From: Hyphomicrobiaceae bacterium
GTDB taxonomy: Bacteria > Pseudomonadota > Alphaproteobacteria > Rhizobiales > Hyphomicrobiaceae
Length of the DNA stretch: 64,000 nucleotides
NCBI GenBank assembly: GCA_022842785.1
Contig: JALHOW010000003.1
Span: 248,001-312,000 of the forward strand
Direction of reading: 5' to 3'
In this document: piece by piece, positions 1 through 7,776 of the stretch
How positions within the stretch are numbered: position 1 is the stretch's first letter
Layout: each line of letters starts with the position of its first letter
Notes under the pieces: generated by a model
Told to the model about the DNA's origin: nothing
Database searches by the model: none
The model's input: only the letters and a program-made list of their open reading frames with translations
Position numbers and translations under genes: made by a program

Positions 1-251
1 CCGGCGAAATCGGGCAGGCCCGCAAGCGCACCCGGCAGCTTCGACCAATTGATGGCGACGAGCACGATGTCTTTCGACGCCGCTTCCTCGCGCGTGCCGG
101 CTGTGATTGTCGGGCCTAACTCGCGAACGAGTGACGCGAGTGTTTCCGGGCCACGGCTGTTGGCGATGGTGGCGCTGATGCTTTTGTTGGCGAGCGCGCG
201 GGCGAAGGCCTGACCGATATTGCCTGCGCCGAGAATGCCGATGCTTTTCAT
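1..251 (-). CDS. NADPH-dependent F420 reductase-like protein, partial
   Basis: This is the N-terminal 83 residues of a gene that runs off the left edge. The protein opens with a Rossmann nucleotide-binding loop (IGILGAGNIGQAFARAL) and continues with the alternating beta-alpha pattern of the F420-dependent NADP oxidoreductase family (AINWSKLPGAL near the cut). Enzymes of this group bind NADP and are often annotated as NAD(P)-binding oxidoreductases, even in organisms that may not use F420. It lies 39 bp downstream of an SDR gene on the same strand, so the two are probably co-transcribed under the LysR gene at 1734. The substrate cannot be told. Confidence 0.75.
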   Translation of the reverse strand, partial: MKSIGILGAGNIGQAFARALANKSISATIANSRGPETLASLVRELGPTITAGTREEAASKDIVLVAINWSKLPGALAGLPDFA

Positions 252-290
252 TTGCGTATCCTTTTGCTTGTGCGTTGCGGTTCCATTGCG

Positions 291-1043
291 TCAGGCCGTG
301 AAGCCGCCGTCGGCGACGATGTCGGCACCGGTGACGAACGCGGCTTCGGGGCTTGCCAGGAAGGCGACGACGCTTGCGATCTCATGCGGCCGGCCGTAGC
401 GGCCGATCGCCATACCGGGTCCGACGATCTTCGAGACGGGGCCGCCGTCGGGATTCATGTCGGTGTCGGTTGGACCGGGATGCACCGTATTGACCGTGAT
501 GCCACGCGGGCCGAGGTCACGTACGAGGCTGCGGTTGAAGCCGGTGATAGCGCCCTTGGTGAGCGTGTAGAGCGAGGCCGTCGGGAAGGCGGCATAGCGC
601 GTCATGGACGAGCCGATGTGGACGATGCGCCCGCCGGCCTTCATGTGACGGACGGCTTCTTGCGTCGCGACGAATACGCCCGTCACGTTCACGGCGATCA
701 TGCGTTCGTAGGCCGCGAAGGGGATCTCATCGATGGGCCCGCCGAGGCCAAGCCCGGCATTGTTCACGAGGATGTCGAGGCCGCCAAACGCTTCAACTAT
801 CTTCCGGACCGCCGCGCGCACGGCTTCCGGATTGCCGGCATCGGCCTCGATCGCGATGGCACGGCCGCCTGCTGCCGTGATGGCTGCAACGACCTGTTCC
901 GCCTTCTCCGGCGAGGCGCTGTAGGTGAGTGCTACAGCAGCGCCATCTGTTGCGAGACGCTTGGCAATGGCAGCGCCGATCGAGCGCGAGCCGCCGGTCA
1001 CGAGGGCGACTTTGCCAACAAGGGATTGGGAGGTGTTGGGCAT
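291..1043 (-). CDS. SDR-family NAD(P)-dependent oxidoreductase
   Basis: A classical short-chain dehydrogenase/reductase of 250 residues, the usual family length. The cofactor loop TGGSRSIG is at residues 16-23, the NNAG motif at 94-97, and the catalytic Ser (GSS, about 145), Tyr159 and Lys163 (YTLTK) are all present. I chose the start at 1043 rather than an upstream in-frame ATG at 1058, because an AAAGGA ribosome-binding site lies between them and sits about 6 nt before the ATG at 1043. The gene belongs to a minus-strand set with the F420-type reductase and a SnoaL-like gene, divergent from a LysR regulator, an arrangement typical of inducible oxidoreductase operons. The substrate is unknown. 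Confidence 0.88.
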   Translation of the reverse strand: MPNTSQSLVGKVALVTGGSRSIGAAIAKRLATDGAAVALTYSASPEKAEQVVAAITAAGGRAIAIEADAGNPEAVRAAVRKIVEAFGGLDILVNNAGLGLGGPIDEIPFAAYERMIAVNVTGVFVATQEAVRHMKAGGRIVHIGSSMTRYAAFPTASLYTLTKGAITGFNRSLVRDLGPRGITVNTVHPGPTDTDMNPDGGPVSKIVGPGMAIGRYGRPHEIASVVAFLASPEAAFVTGADIVADGGFTA

Positions 1044-1097
1044 GATATTTCCTTTCAATGTTGAGGTTGGTGGATAGGAGAAGGTCTGCGCTGCGGT

Positions 1098-1623
1098 TCA
1101 GCGCTCACCGCGAAGTTGCGCGAGGAGCCCGGCGCCGTCGGCCACGGTCCAGTGGTCGGTGATCTGCCCGTTGCGGACCCGCATGATGTCCATCACCGCA
1201 AAGCGAGTGACGCGTCCGGTCGGCGCGATGCCGAGGAAGGGGCCGAGATGCGTGCCGTAGTAGGTCTTGTGCGTGTGGACGAGATCGCCTTCGGCAATCT
1301 GGTGGTGAACCTCGGCGCGCCAGTCCGGGAATGCGGCACGGAAGGTCTTGTAGATCACGCGTGCCGTCGCGATTGGCGGGGAAGCCACCGAACGGCGTGT
1401 GATCGACGTAGTCGAGGGCGAACAGGCGCTCGAAGAGGCCGAAGTCGCCATCCCGCTGCACGCCTTCCAGCAGGCGGTTAATGACCGTCTTGTTGTCGGC
1501 GGGGCCACCAAAGGCAGTCGCTGCTGTCGGCAAGGGCAGGAGGACCGCAGCCAGCGCCTTGTCCAAGGCGCGGCGGCTGATGGCTGCTGTGCCAAGGCGG
1601 AGACCGTGTGCTGTGGGGGCCAT
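1098..1623 (-). pseudogene. SnoaL-like ester cyclase, frameshifted
   Basis: The product resembles the SnoaL/ester-cyclase (NTF2-like) family, but the reading frame breaks near 1360-1370. The N-terminal half (ATG at 1623) carries a possible Tat-like leader (SRRALDK followed by a hydrophobic stretch) and then NRLLEGVQRDGDFGLFERLF. The C-terminal half continues in another frame (VIYKTFRAAFPDWRAEVHH ... GQITDHWTVADGAG), which includes the family's usual end. A single-base indel in GACGGCACGCGTGATC restores one continuous protein of about 175 residues. Either the gene is broken or the sequence has an indel error. No repeat or slippery site suggests programmed recoding. Confidence 0.7.
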
Positions 1624-1733
1624 GTGGTTCGCTCCAGGTCGTGTTGTCCTGGAATGAAGATGGCTCAATTATTGGCATCAGATTAGATGGCAATGACTTG
1701 CGTAGATTTCAATCAATGCTTTAAAATGGTTCC

Positions 1734-2666
1734 ATGGAGACCCTGGCCAATCTCGAGTCCTTCGTTCGCAGCGCCGAAGCACGAAGCTTCTCGGGAGCGG
1801 CCCGCCGGCTGTCGCTGACGCCGGCGGCCGTGAGCCGGAACGTCGCCATGCTTGAGCGCAATCTCGGGGTACGCCTGTTCCATCGCTCGACCCGCAAGCT
1901 GACATTGACGGAGGCCGGCGAGCGCTTCTTGCAGGAGATCGGTGGCAACCTCGATGCCCTGCAGGCCGCCATTGCCGGCATGGCGTCGGACGATGGCGAG
2001 CCGGCTGGCTTGCTGAAGGTGAGCATGGCGCCAACCTTCGGGCTCACGCATATTATGCCGCTGCTGCCGAGCTTCCGCGCCCGCTATCCGCGCGTGCGTC
2101 CTGAGTGGCACTTCGAAAACCGTCAGGTGGATCTCGTGGCAGAAGGCTATGACCTCGCTATTGGCGGCGGTTTCGATCTCGTGCCCGGCGTCGTCTCGCG
2201 TGCGCTGGCGCCAGCCCACATCGTCGCTGTCGCGTCACGCGACTACATGACCGCGAGGACGCCACCGCCCGATCCATCGGGCCTCGCCGACTTCGACGGC
2301 ATCGTCATGCGATCGACGCGGAGTGGCCGCGTGCGTCAGTGGATCATGCGCGACGCGGCAGGTGACAAGATGCCGGCGGCGCTGCCTGAGACGATCATCG
2401 TCAATGATCCCGCCGCCATGCGCCAGGCGGCGTTGCTCGGGCTCGGCGTCGCGCTGCTCGCCGTGCCGGATGTCCTGCGCGAGCTGGAGCGCGGCGACCT
2501 CGTGCGGCTCGTCCCACGCTGGTATGCCGATGCAGGATCGATTTCTCTCTACTATGCAAGCCGCACGCTTCTGCCCGCCAAGACACGCGCGTTCATTGAC
2601 TTCGTAACAGACGCGTTCAAGCGCGAGCGCCTAGCGGAGAGATTCGCCGGTAGCATCGGTCAGTGA
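1734..2666 (+). CDS. LysR-family transcriptional regulator
   Basis: A 310-residue LysR regulator. The N-terminal winged helix-turn-helix occupies residues 1-60 (SFSGAARRLSLTPAAVSRNVAMLERNLGVRLFHR), followed by the periplasmic-binding-protein-like effector domain. It is divergent from the SnoaL/SDR/reductase set, with about 110 bp between the start codons, the usual position for a LysR protein controlling its neighbours. The gene ends immediately before an IS3 transposase fragment. The C-terminus (AERFAGSIGQ) could therefore be affected by that insertion, although the length is normal. Confidence 0.9.
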   Translation: METLANLESFVRSAEARSFSGAARRLSLTPAAVSRNVAMLERNLGVRLFHRSTRKLTLTEAGERFLQEIGGNLDALQAAIAGMASDDGEPAGLLKVSMAPTFGLTHIMPLLPSFRARYPRVRPEWHFENRQVDLVAEGYDLAIGGGFDLVPGVVSRALAPAHIVAVASRDYMTARTPPPDPSGLADFDGIVMRSTRSGRVRQWIMRDAAGDKMPAALPETIIVNDPAAMRQAALLGLGVALLAVPDVLRELERGDLVRLVPRWYADAGSISLYYASRTLLPAKTRAFIDFVTDAFKRERLAERFAGSIGQ

Positions 2667-2691
2667 TGTGCCCCCAGAGATCCGGTCCAGA

Positions 2692-2820
2692 CGGCGCCAG
2701 GAAGATGAAGCGGAACTCAAGCGGCTGCTGGCCGAGGCGGTGTTCGACAACGCTGGCCTGAAAGGCCTGCTGGCAAAAAAGATGGTGACGCCCGCGCAGA
2801 GGCGAGAAGCCGTCCCGCGG
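2692..2820 (+). pseudogene. IS3-family transposase fragment
   Basis: A stretch of about 42 codons (RRQEDEAELKRLLAEAVFD, then NAGLKGLLAKKMVTPAQRR) matches the conserved end of the OrfA/leucine-zipper part of IS3 (IS407-like) transposases. In those, a phrase such as ENARLKRLLADAMLDNAALKDLL is followed by KKMVTPAARREAV. Nothing of the upstream helix-turn-helix or the downstream DDE domain remains, and no terminal inverted repeats are visible. It marks an old insertion next to the LysR gene. Confidence 0.75.
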
Positions 2821-3182
2821 AGATCGGGGATCGACCCGCTCGTTGTCCTGACGCTGTACGTTAAGCTGTGGCCCCAAATACTATCGCAAGGTTCCCGTGC
2901 GCCGCCTCCGTCAGAGTCATGCGGCGCTCCTCCAGCGGCAGCGAGCAAATATCCAACGCAGCGCGGCGGGTAGCGCGTCGTCTCAACGCACTGCGCTCAT
3001 ACGAGCCACTCGCTGCGTCAATTTGTACATTGACGATCTCAATAGAGATTATTTTGTTTTGGTGAGGGAAGGCCAGCTCGCAAACTTCCAGTAGTGCACG
3101 CGCCGTTTGATCTTACCCGGCACGCGACCTCGACCGGGTTGTTTATCCAGACAAACGGCTCGGACCTTTCAAGGAGGAGCTG
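2821..3182. other. Intergenic segment between IS scrap and first fseA-like gene
   Basis: No convincing gene in either direction. The right part is more AT-rich than its surroundings (3020-3060) and holds a short hairpin (ATCTC-AATA-GAGAT at 3036-3049) followed by a T-rich run, a weak terminator at best. The last 15 bases carry the strong Shine-Dalgarno sequence AAGGAGG used by the gene starting at 3183. Confidence 0.5.
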
Positions 3183-3999
3183 ATGCCAGACGGAAGATAC
3201 TACGTCGGCCCGCCGAGGCCGCCGAGTTTGGACAATTATGAGTATATGCGCACGCTTCGCCACCGTGACTGGGCATGGGAAGGCCTTCGACGCAATCCCG
3301 CGTATCTGGAGGAGGCCCGCGCGGACGTAAAATTTAATCAGGACGGCACTCGATTGGAGAACGGAGCGCTTCTCACGCGGATGCACGAGGTGTCGCCTCG
3401 TGCTGAAGCGTGGACGCTCCGGTCCTTTCGTTGATCCGTCACAGACGGCACTGACGTCCCGTCACATCTGGCACACATCGGCAAGCCGGAGCGTTCTATC
3501 CGCCTCAGCGGAACGAGCAGACGTTTCAGATCGGGAAGCGCTGTTTTTTCCGGCCACACCTGCTGTCGAGCACATTCTAATCGATCCAGCGGGCCATCAG
3601 CATGTTCTGCTCCGCGGCAACGGCCTCGTTCTTCAGCTCGCGATTGCGGGCGCTGACATTGTCCGAGAACCGGTACGGCTCTCAATCGTCACCGGCGGTC
3701 CAGATTTGCTGGAGCGGACGGTATCTCACCTCATGGATCTGCGCCGCATCCTGTTGACCAATCATGTGCAAGTTCAAATTCCCAGCTGGACAGCGCGCAC
3801 GCTCAATCGGCGCGACAGCCTGGTTGTGTTCGACTGCTTGGCTGCCGGCGGCACTGAGCGTGAAGCAGGCGAAATCTTGTACGGCGCCGCCGCAGTTGCG
3901 CGGGATTGGCGCCACGGCAGTATCCGTCAACGCATACGGCGTGACCGGCTGCGCGCGGAAAACTTCATCTTTGGAGGATATCGCGCTCTGCTGGAATGA
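3183..3999 (+). CDS. fseA: FseA-like ICE excision activator (DUF6499-DUF2285), split by a +1 frame change
   Basis: Two overlapping reading frames together encode one DUF6499-DUF2285 protein. Frame 0 (3183-3434) gives the DUF6499 part (YYVGPPRPPSLDNYEYM ... RAEAWTLRSF) and stops at TGA 3432. The remainder, the DUF2285 helix-turn-helix part (VDPSQTAL ... ENFIFGGYRALLE), lies in the +1 frame to 3999. Joining after TTT at 3426-3428 and skipping C3429 gives a 271-residue protein. In ICEMlSymR7A, FseA is made by programmed +1 frameshifting between two such reading frames and activates the excisionase gene rdfS. Here TCC TTT CGT TGA is the probable shift site, and the second copy at 48050 has the same site at the same codon. 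The Shine-Dalgarno is AAGGAGG. Its local target is unknown, since no rdfS is adjacent. Confidence 0.82.
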
Positions 4000-4270
4000 A
4001 CCGCGGTTCGAATTCAAGGGAGGTGCATTCAGAGCCTCCCCAGGCATTCCAAATTAAGGAACAGTGTTGCGCCTTCAGCATATTAGTTTGAACTCCACCC
4101 TGGTCGTCCTTGAAGATTGGAATTCAGTACTCCGCGCGCAGCTTGGCCCGCATGTCTCTGATATTATTGATGAAATATCTTCAAGGCGGACCCCTGCCCC
4201 TCCAGGCCAAAGTGTGAGTCCCGGAGGGACGTAGTCATGACGGGAGCCAGAATGTTCCCCAGCCGCTTGA

Positions 4271-4290
4271 ATGTAGATACGTAACTACAT
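4271..4290. promoter_or_regulatory. Near-perfect palindrome upstream of toxin-antitoxin pair
   Basis: The 20-bp sequence ATGTAGATACGTAACTACAT is palindromic at 18 of 20 positions, centred on TACGTA, and lies about 40 bp before the antitoxin start at 4331. Phd/YefM antitoxins normally repress their own operon by binding such palindromes, so this is the likely autoregulatory operator. That role is inferred from position and symmetry. Confidence 0.65.
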
Positions 4291-4330
4291 ACATTACCTC
4301 TTGAAGTTTCCAAGCAGGGCGGAAGTGGCA

Positions 4331-4591
4331 ATGACCATCACGACCATGACAAGCCGCGAGTTCAATCAGGACGCGAGCGGCGCCAAGAAGGCGACAAGCA
4401 AGGGGCCGGTGTTCATCACTGACCGGGGCCGTCCGGCGCACGTCTTGCTTACGATCGAGGAGTACCAGCGCCTCGCCGGTGGCCATATGAGCCTATTGGA
4501 GGCGCTCGAACAGCCCGGGGAGGCCGCCGACTTCGACTTTGCTCCACCGCGCATCGGAAGCGGCATCTTCAAGCCGGCCGAACTCGACTGA
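4331..4591 (+). CDS. Phd/YefM-family antitoxin
   Basis: An 86-residue antitoxin. The N-terminal DNA-binding region reads MTSREFNQDASGAKKATSKG, followed by the Phd signature GPVFITDRGRPAHVLLTIEEYQRL. The C-terminal tail (PPRIGSGIFKPAELD) is the disordered segment that normally wraps the toxin. I chose ATG 4331 over an upstream TTG at 4301 because GGAAG lies about 7 nt before it and the family starts here. The stop overlaps the toxin start (TGATG), so the two are translationally coupled. Preceded by a palindrome at 4271-4290, it is expected to be autoregulated. Confidence 0.9.
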   Translation: MTITTMTSREFNQDASGAKKATSKGPVFITDRGRPAHVLLTIEEYQRLAGGHMSLLEALEQPGEAADFDFAPPRIGSGIFKPAELD

Positions 4592-5007
4592 TGTTTCTGC
4601 TCGACACCAATGTCATCTCTGAGCTTCGGCGTCCGGAAAGAGCAGATCCCGCTGTCGTGGCATGGGCGAGCACGCAGGTGGCAGCTAGCCAGTTCCTGTC
4701 TTCGATCTCGATCCTCGAAATCGAGCTCGGGGCGCGGTTAGTCGAGCGCAGGGATGGCGCGCAGGGTGCCATTCTCCGCGCCTGGATCGACGATCAGATC
4801 CTGCCGCACTTCGATGGGCGCATCCTCGCGATTGATACGGCTGTAGCCCTGCGGTGCGCTGGCCTTCATGTCCCAGATCCGCGCCCTGAGCGTGATGCAC
4901 TGATTGCTGCCACGGCTGCAGTCCACGGGCTGATAGTCGTCACCCGCAATATCGCCGATTTCGAACTGATGGGCGTGACTATACTCAATCCCTGGATCGC
5001 CCCCTGA
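4591..5007 (+). CDS. PIN-domain toxin (VapC/FitB-like)
   Basis: A 138-residue PIN-domain ribonuclease toxin. The first acidic residue is in LLDTNVISELRR (Asp5), Glu in SILEIELG, and the later acidic pair around PDPRPERDALIAATA (the Asp that precedes ALIAATA) and IADFE. These residues bind Mg2+ and cleave RNA in VapC/FitB proteins. It overlaps the antitoxin gene by one base. Toxin-antitoxin pairs of this type commonly stabilise ICEs and plasmids, which fits the neighbouring fseA-like gene. Confidence 0.92.
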   Translation: MFLLDTNVISELRRPERADPAVVAWASTQVAASQFLSSISILEIELGARLVERRDGAQGAILRAWIDDQILPHFDGRILAIDTAVALRCAGLHVPDPRPERDALIAATAAVHGLIVVTRNIADFELMGVTILNPWIAP

Positions 5008-5029
5008 CATCTGCTTACACAGGGTAGCA

Positions 5030-5620
5030 TCAGCTGGCCTTACGACGCCTGGGCTTCTGCGTCGTGGGCTCGGACGGCCGCGCTTTCAATACGGCAATCT
5101 CCCCGACCAGAGCTTCTATCCGCGTCTGGAAATCTCGAATGTCTTCACGGTCCTGACGCTGATTGCGCTCGAGGTTTTCGGTGACGCGTTGTGCGGAGCG
5201 AAGATCACTCTCAGCATTGCGCAATGCCGATTGTAGGCTTGTGCACCTCTCGGCGAGGCTGGACTTTCCCCTGATTTGCGTATCAAGGGAGCACTCGATT
5301 TCGCTGCGCTGCTGCTCCATTTGAGCAGTCAGCTCGACCGAGACGAAGAGATCCTTTTCGAGTCTATCAATCTGGGTGCGTTGCCTCAGATTCTCGTCGC
5401 GAAGACTTCTTGCAGCGTCGGCCCATGCCGCGGCCCAGCAACTGGTCACGATGGAGAGAAAGTGCTGCCCTACCTCAGCGGAAAGCCGCACGCAGTCCTG
5501 CGCCAAAGCCTCTGGAAGCGGTGTGGTCGCTTTCGCGATCAAAGCCGGCTCGCTGCAAGTATCTCTGTGGTCGCGACATTTCTCTACCGGCGGTCGCAGC
5601 CCACGAAACGCAAGTATCAT
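5030..5620 (-). CDS. Coiled-coil protein, possibly KfrA-like
   Basis: A 196-residue protein. Residues from about 70 onward are a continuous charged coiled coil (RDENLRQRTQIDRLEKDL ... ETRIEALVGEIAVLKARP), ending in a basic tail (PRRRKAS). The first part (ALIAKATTPLPEALAQD then WAAAWADAARSL) resembles the segment linking the DNA-binding domain to the coiled coil in KfrA-type plasmid proteins, but the N-terminal helix-turn-helix itself is not evident. It may be a truncated or diverged KfrA homologue. It lies tail-to-tail with the toxin gene and just downstream of an MFS gene. Function is uncertain. Confidence 0.6.
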   Translation of the reverse strand: MILAFRGLRPPVEKCRDHRDTCSEPALIAKATTPLPEALAQDCVRLSAEVGQHFLSIVTSCWAAAWADAARSLRDENLRQRTQIDRLEKDLFVSVELTAQMEQQRSEIECSLDTQIRGKSSLAERCTSLQSALRNAESDLRSAQRVTENLERNQRQDREDIRDFQTRIEALVGEIAVLKARPSEPTTQKPRRRKAS

Positions 5621-5632
5621 CCGTGCTAAAAT

Positions 5633-6796
5633 CTACGCACTTTGCTTTGGGCTCGCATTGGCAACGAGGCATAGCGCGACAAGACCAGCCATGGACAACG
5701 CCGACGATAGGATCAGCGTCGCGCTACCGAACTGATCAATGAGCACGCCGAACAGTAAGGGTGCGGCCGCCTGTGCCATACGTGCTGGAGCACCCAAGAT
5801 GCCGAGTCGATAGCCGTAGTTTTCCGGTCCGAACATCGCGAGCGGAACGGTGCCGCGCGCAATGGTCATAATTCCCGATCCAGCACCATGCAGAGCGGCG
5901 AAGGCGCCCGATGCGCCACCGGCACCGAAGAAGGCAAGGATGCCGGCCCCAATGGGGTGAGCGATCATGGCGAGCCGAGCCGAGATGAGGGGGTGATGCT
6001 GACGCAAAACACTCGCCTCGGCGATGCGTGCCGCTACCTGTGCAGGGCCAATTAGCGCTCCTGCCGCTACAGCTTGCAACGTCGTTGCACCGGCGGCCTC
6101 GAGTAGTCTCGGCAGGTGCGCAGCCATTGCGGCGACGACCATCCAGCCGGCGGCAAAGGCAAAGGCGAGAAGGGCCATGTTGCGGTCAAAAGGAATATGG
6201 ACAGGCTGGGCGGCCTCGGTCTGCTTTGCGATGTCGTGTGGCTTCGGTAGCAGGAAGAGGTTGAGCGGCAAGCCAATGAGAAGGTGTGCGGCGGCCCACG
6301 CGAAACACGTATTTCGCCAGCCCAGCTCAGCGACGCCAAGTGCCGTCAGGGGCCATCCAATGGTGCTCGCGAATCCCGCGAGCAGCGAGATCCCAGTAAT
6401 CGCGGAGCGCGCTTCCATGCCGTAGATGCGGCCGAGCATCGCGAAAGCAGCATCATAGAGGCCGAGGCCCATACCAATGCCCAGCAGCAACCACGCCACG
6501 GCTAAGGTGAGTGGCGTGTATGAAAGCCCGAGAACAACCAGGCCGGCCGCGATGACGATGCTGGAGAGAGCAAGGACTTCTCGACCGCCGTAGGTATCGA
6601 TGGTGCGGCCGACGCGGGGGCCGATCAGCGCGGCGATGAGAAGGGACGCTGAGAAGGCAGCAAAGAACCACGTACTCGAGATGCCGAGACTTCGCGATAT
6701 GGGGTCGGCAAGAATGGCTGGCAGATAATAGCTCGATCCCCATGCTAGCGTCTGCGTCGAACCGAGTATGATGATTACCGATATTCGAGAGGGCAT
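5633..6796 (-). CDS. MFS transporter
   Basis: A 387-residue major facilitator with about 12 hydrophobic segments. The loop after helix 2 reads GPRVGRTIDTYGGREVL, a recognisable form of the MFS G-x-x-x-D-R-x-G-R signature. A typical early phrase, LAWGSSYYLPAILADPISRSLG, is seen in exporters and importers often found beside catabolic genes. It is downstream of the metallo-hydrolase gene on the same strand, about 230 bp away. It may therefore move the substrate of the SorC-controlled group, but no substrate can be assigned. Confidence 0.85.
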   Translation of the reverse strand: MPSRISVIIILGSTQTLAWGSSYYLPAILADPISRSLGISSTWFFAAFSASLLIAALIGPRVGRTIDTYGGREVLALSSIVIAAGLVVLGLSYTPLTLAVAWLLLGIGMGLGLYDAAFAMLGRIYGMEARSAITGISLLAGFASTIGWPLTALGVAELGWRNTCFAWAAAHLLIGLPLNLFLLPKPHDIAKQTEAAQPVHIPFDRNMALLAFAFAAGWMVVAAMAAHLPRLLEAAGATTLQAVAAGALIGPAQVAARIAEASVLRQHHPLISARLAMIAHPIGAGILAFFGAGGASGAFAALHGAGSGIMTIARGTVPLAMFGPENYGYRLGILGAPARMAQAAAPLLFGVLIDQFGSATLILSSALSMAGLVALCLVANASPKQSA

Positions 6797-7023
6797 GGAG
6801 CGCCTTCATGACTGCACAGCTGGGCCGCCAAACCTAAGCCCAAAAGCGGCAAAACGATTCCTGTTTGGCGATGCATTGAACGGTCGACGTCGCACTCTGG
6901 CGGCGGCCGAGCAAGGCGCACGCGCACAGGATTAGACGATTGAAGCGGCGGACCATCGATCATCGACATTCGGCTTATGTCGGCCTCGCGCTCGGCCGAG
7001 CAGCTGCCGGCAATTGAGGGCAG

Positions 7024-7764
7024 CTAGATCTCAATGACCATGCCGTCATCGGCGCACTCCTCCGGCACACGATGGCGGTTTGCGAGCATTTCCGGCCCGA
7101 GATGGGTGAGGACGATCTGCTTTGCCTTCAGCTCGCGCCGGCGCTCGCGGATCGTCGGATAGTTGAGGTGAAAGCGGATTGGCTTTTCGTAGAAGTAGCA
7201 CTCGCAGATCATCAGATCCGCGCCATCTGCCAGCTTCGGCGTGTCCTCCGTCCAATCGCCGTCGCCGGTGTAGGAGATGATCTTGCCACCGCAGTCGATG
7301 CGCAAGCCCGTCGGATTGGTCTCTCTCGTATGATCGGCCGGATAGGGCGTTACTGAGAGTCCGCACACCTGATGTGTGCGATGCGTTTCCATCTCGACAT
7401 AGGTTAGCGGGAACTTCGGCTTCATCACGTGCATGCCAGGCATCAACGCGTCGCGCGTCTGGGCTAGCCGCGCCTCGGTGTCGCGCGGCCCCGCGATCGT
7501 AAGCGGTTTCTCGCGGCGCGCGCCCAGCATTGAGTCCGCGAGTAGCTGCGGAATGCCCGCGCTGTGATCGGCATGGATGTGGGTGAGCAGGATGAGGTCG
7601 ATGCTGGTGTGCCGAATGCCGAGCTTGTTGAGAGCGATGAGGCTCGAAGCGCCGAAGTCGATGGCAAACCTCAGGCCAGGTATGTCGACGAGGATGCAGG
7701 TCTGAAATCGCCCGCCAGATCCGAATGCATCGCCCGATCCGACGAATGTCACAGTCGCTTTCAT
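7024..7764 (-). CDS. MBL-fold metallo-hydrolase (RNase Z-like)
   Basis: A 246-residue metallo-beta-lactamase-fold enzyme. The metal site T-HIHADH-S is at residues 61-68 (His62, His64, Asp66, His67); PADHTRETNP and YTGDGDWT supply the next ligands and LTHLGPEML the last histidine. Overall shape and the N-terminal phrase TFVGSGDAFGSGGRFQTC are those of RNase Z/ElaC-like hydrolases, a group that also includes small-molecule hydrolases. It starts 13 bp after the CoA-transferase gene ends, so the two are almost surely co-transcribed, suggesting a catabolic role rather than tRNA processing. Confidence 0.87.
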   Translation of the reverse strand: MKATVTFVGSGDAFGSGGRFQTCILVDIPGLRFAIDFGASSLIALNKLGIRHTSIDLILLTHIHADHSAGIPQLLADSMLGARREKPLTIAGPRDTEARLAQTRDALMPGMHVMKPKFPLTYVEMETHRTHQVCGLSVTPYPADHTRETNPTGLRIDCGGKIISYTGDGDWTEDTPKLADGADLMICECYFYEKPIRFHLNYPTIRERRRELKAKQIVLTHLGPEMLANRHRVPEECADDGMVIEI

Positions 7765-7776
7765 TCCATCTCTCCG

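Noticed and set aside
1098-1668. SnoaL-like frame break considered as programmed frameshifting
   Set aside because: No conserved slippery or stop-linked motif and no second copy with the same site, unlike the fseA-like genes; an indel is simpler.
4271-4330. Integration (att) site next to the toxin-antitoxin pair
   Set aside because: No tRNA gene, no repeated copy elsewhere in the window; symmetry and position fit an operator better.
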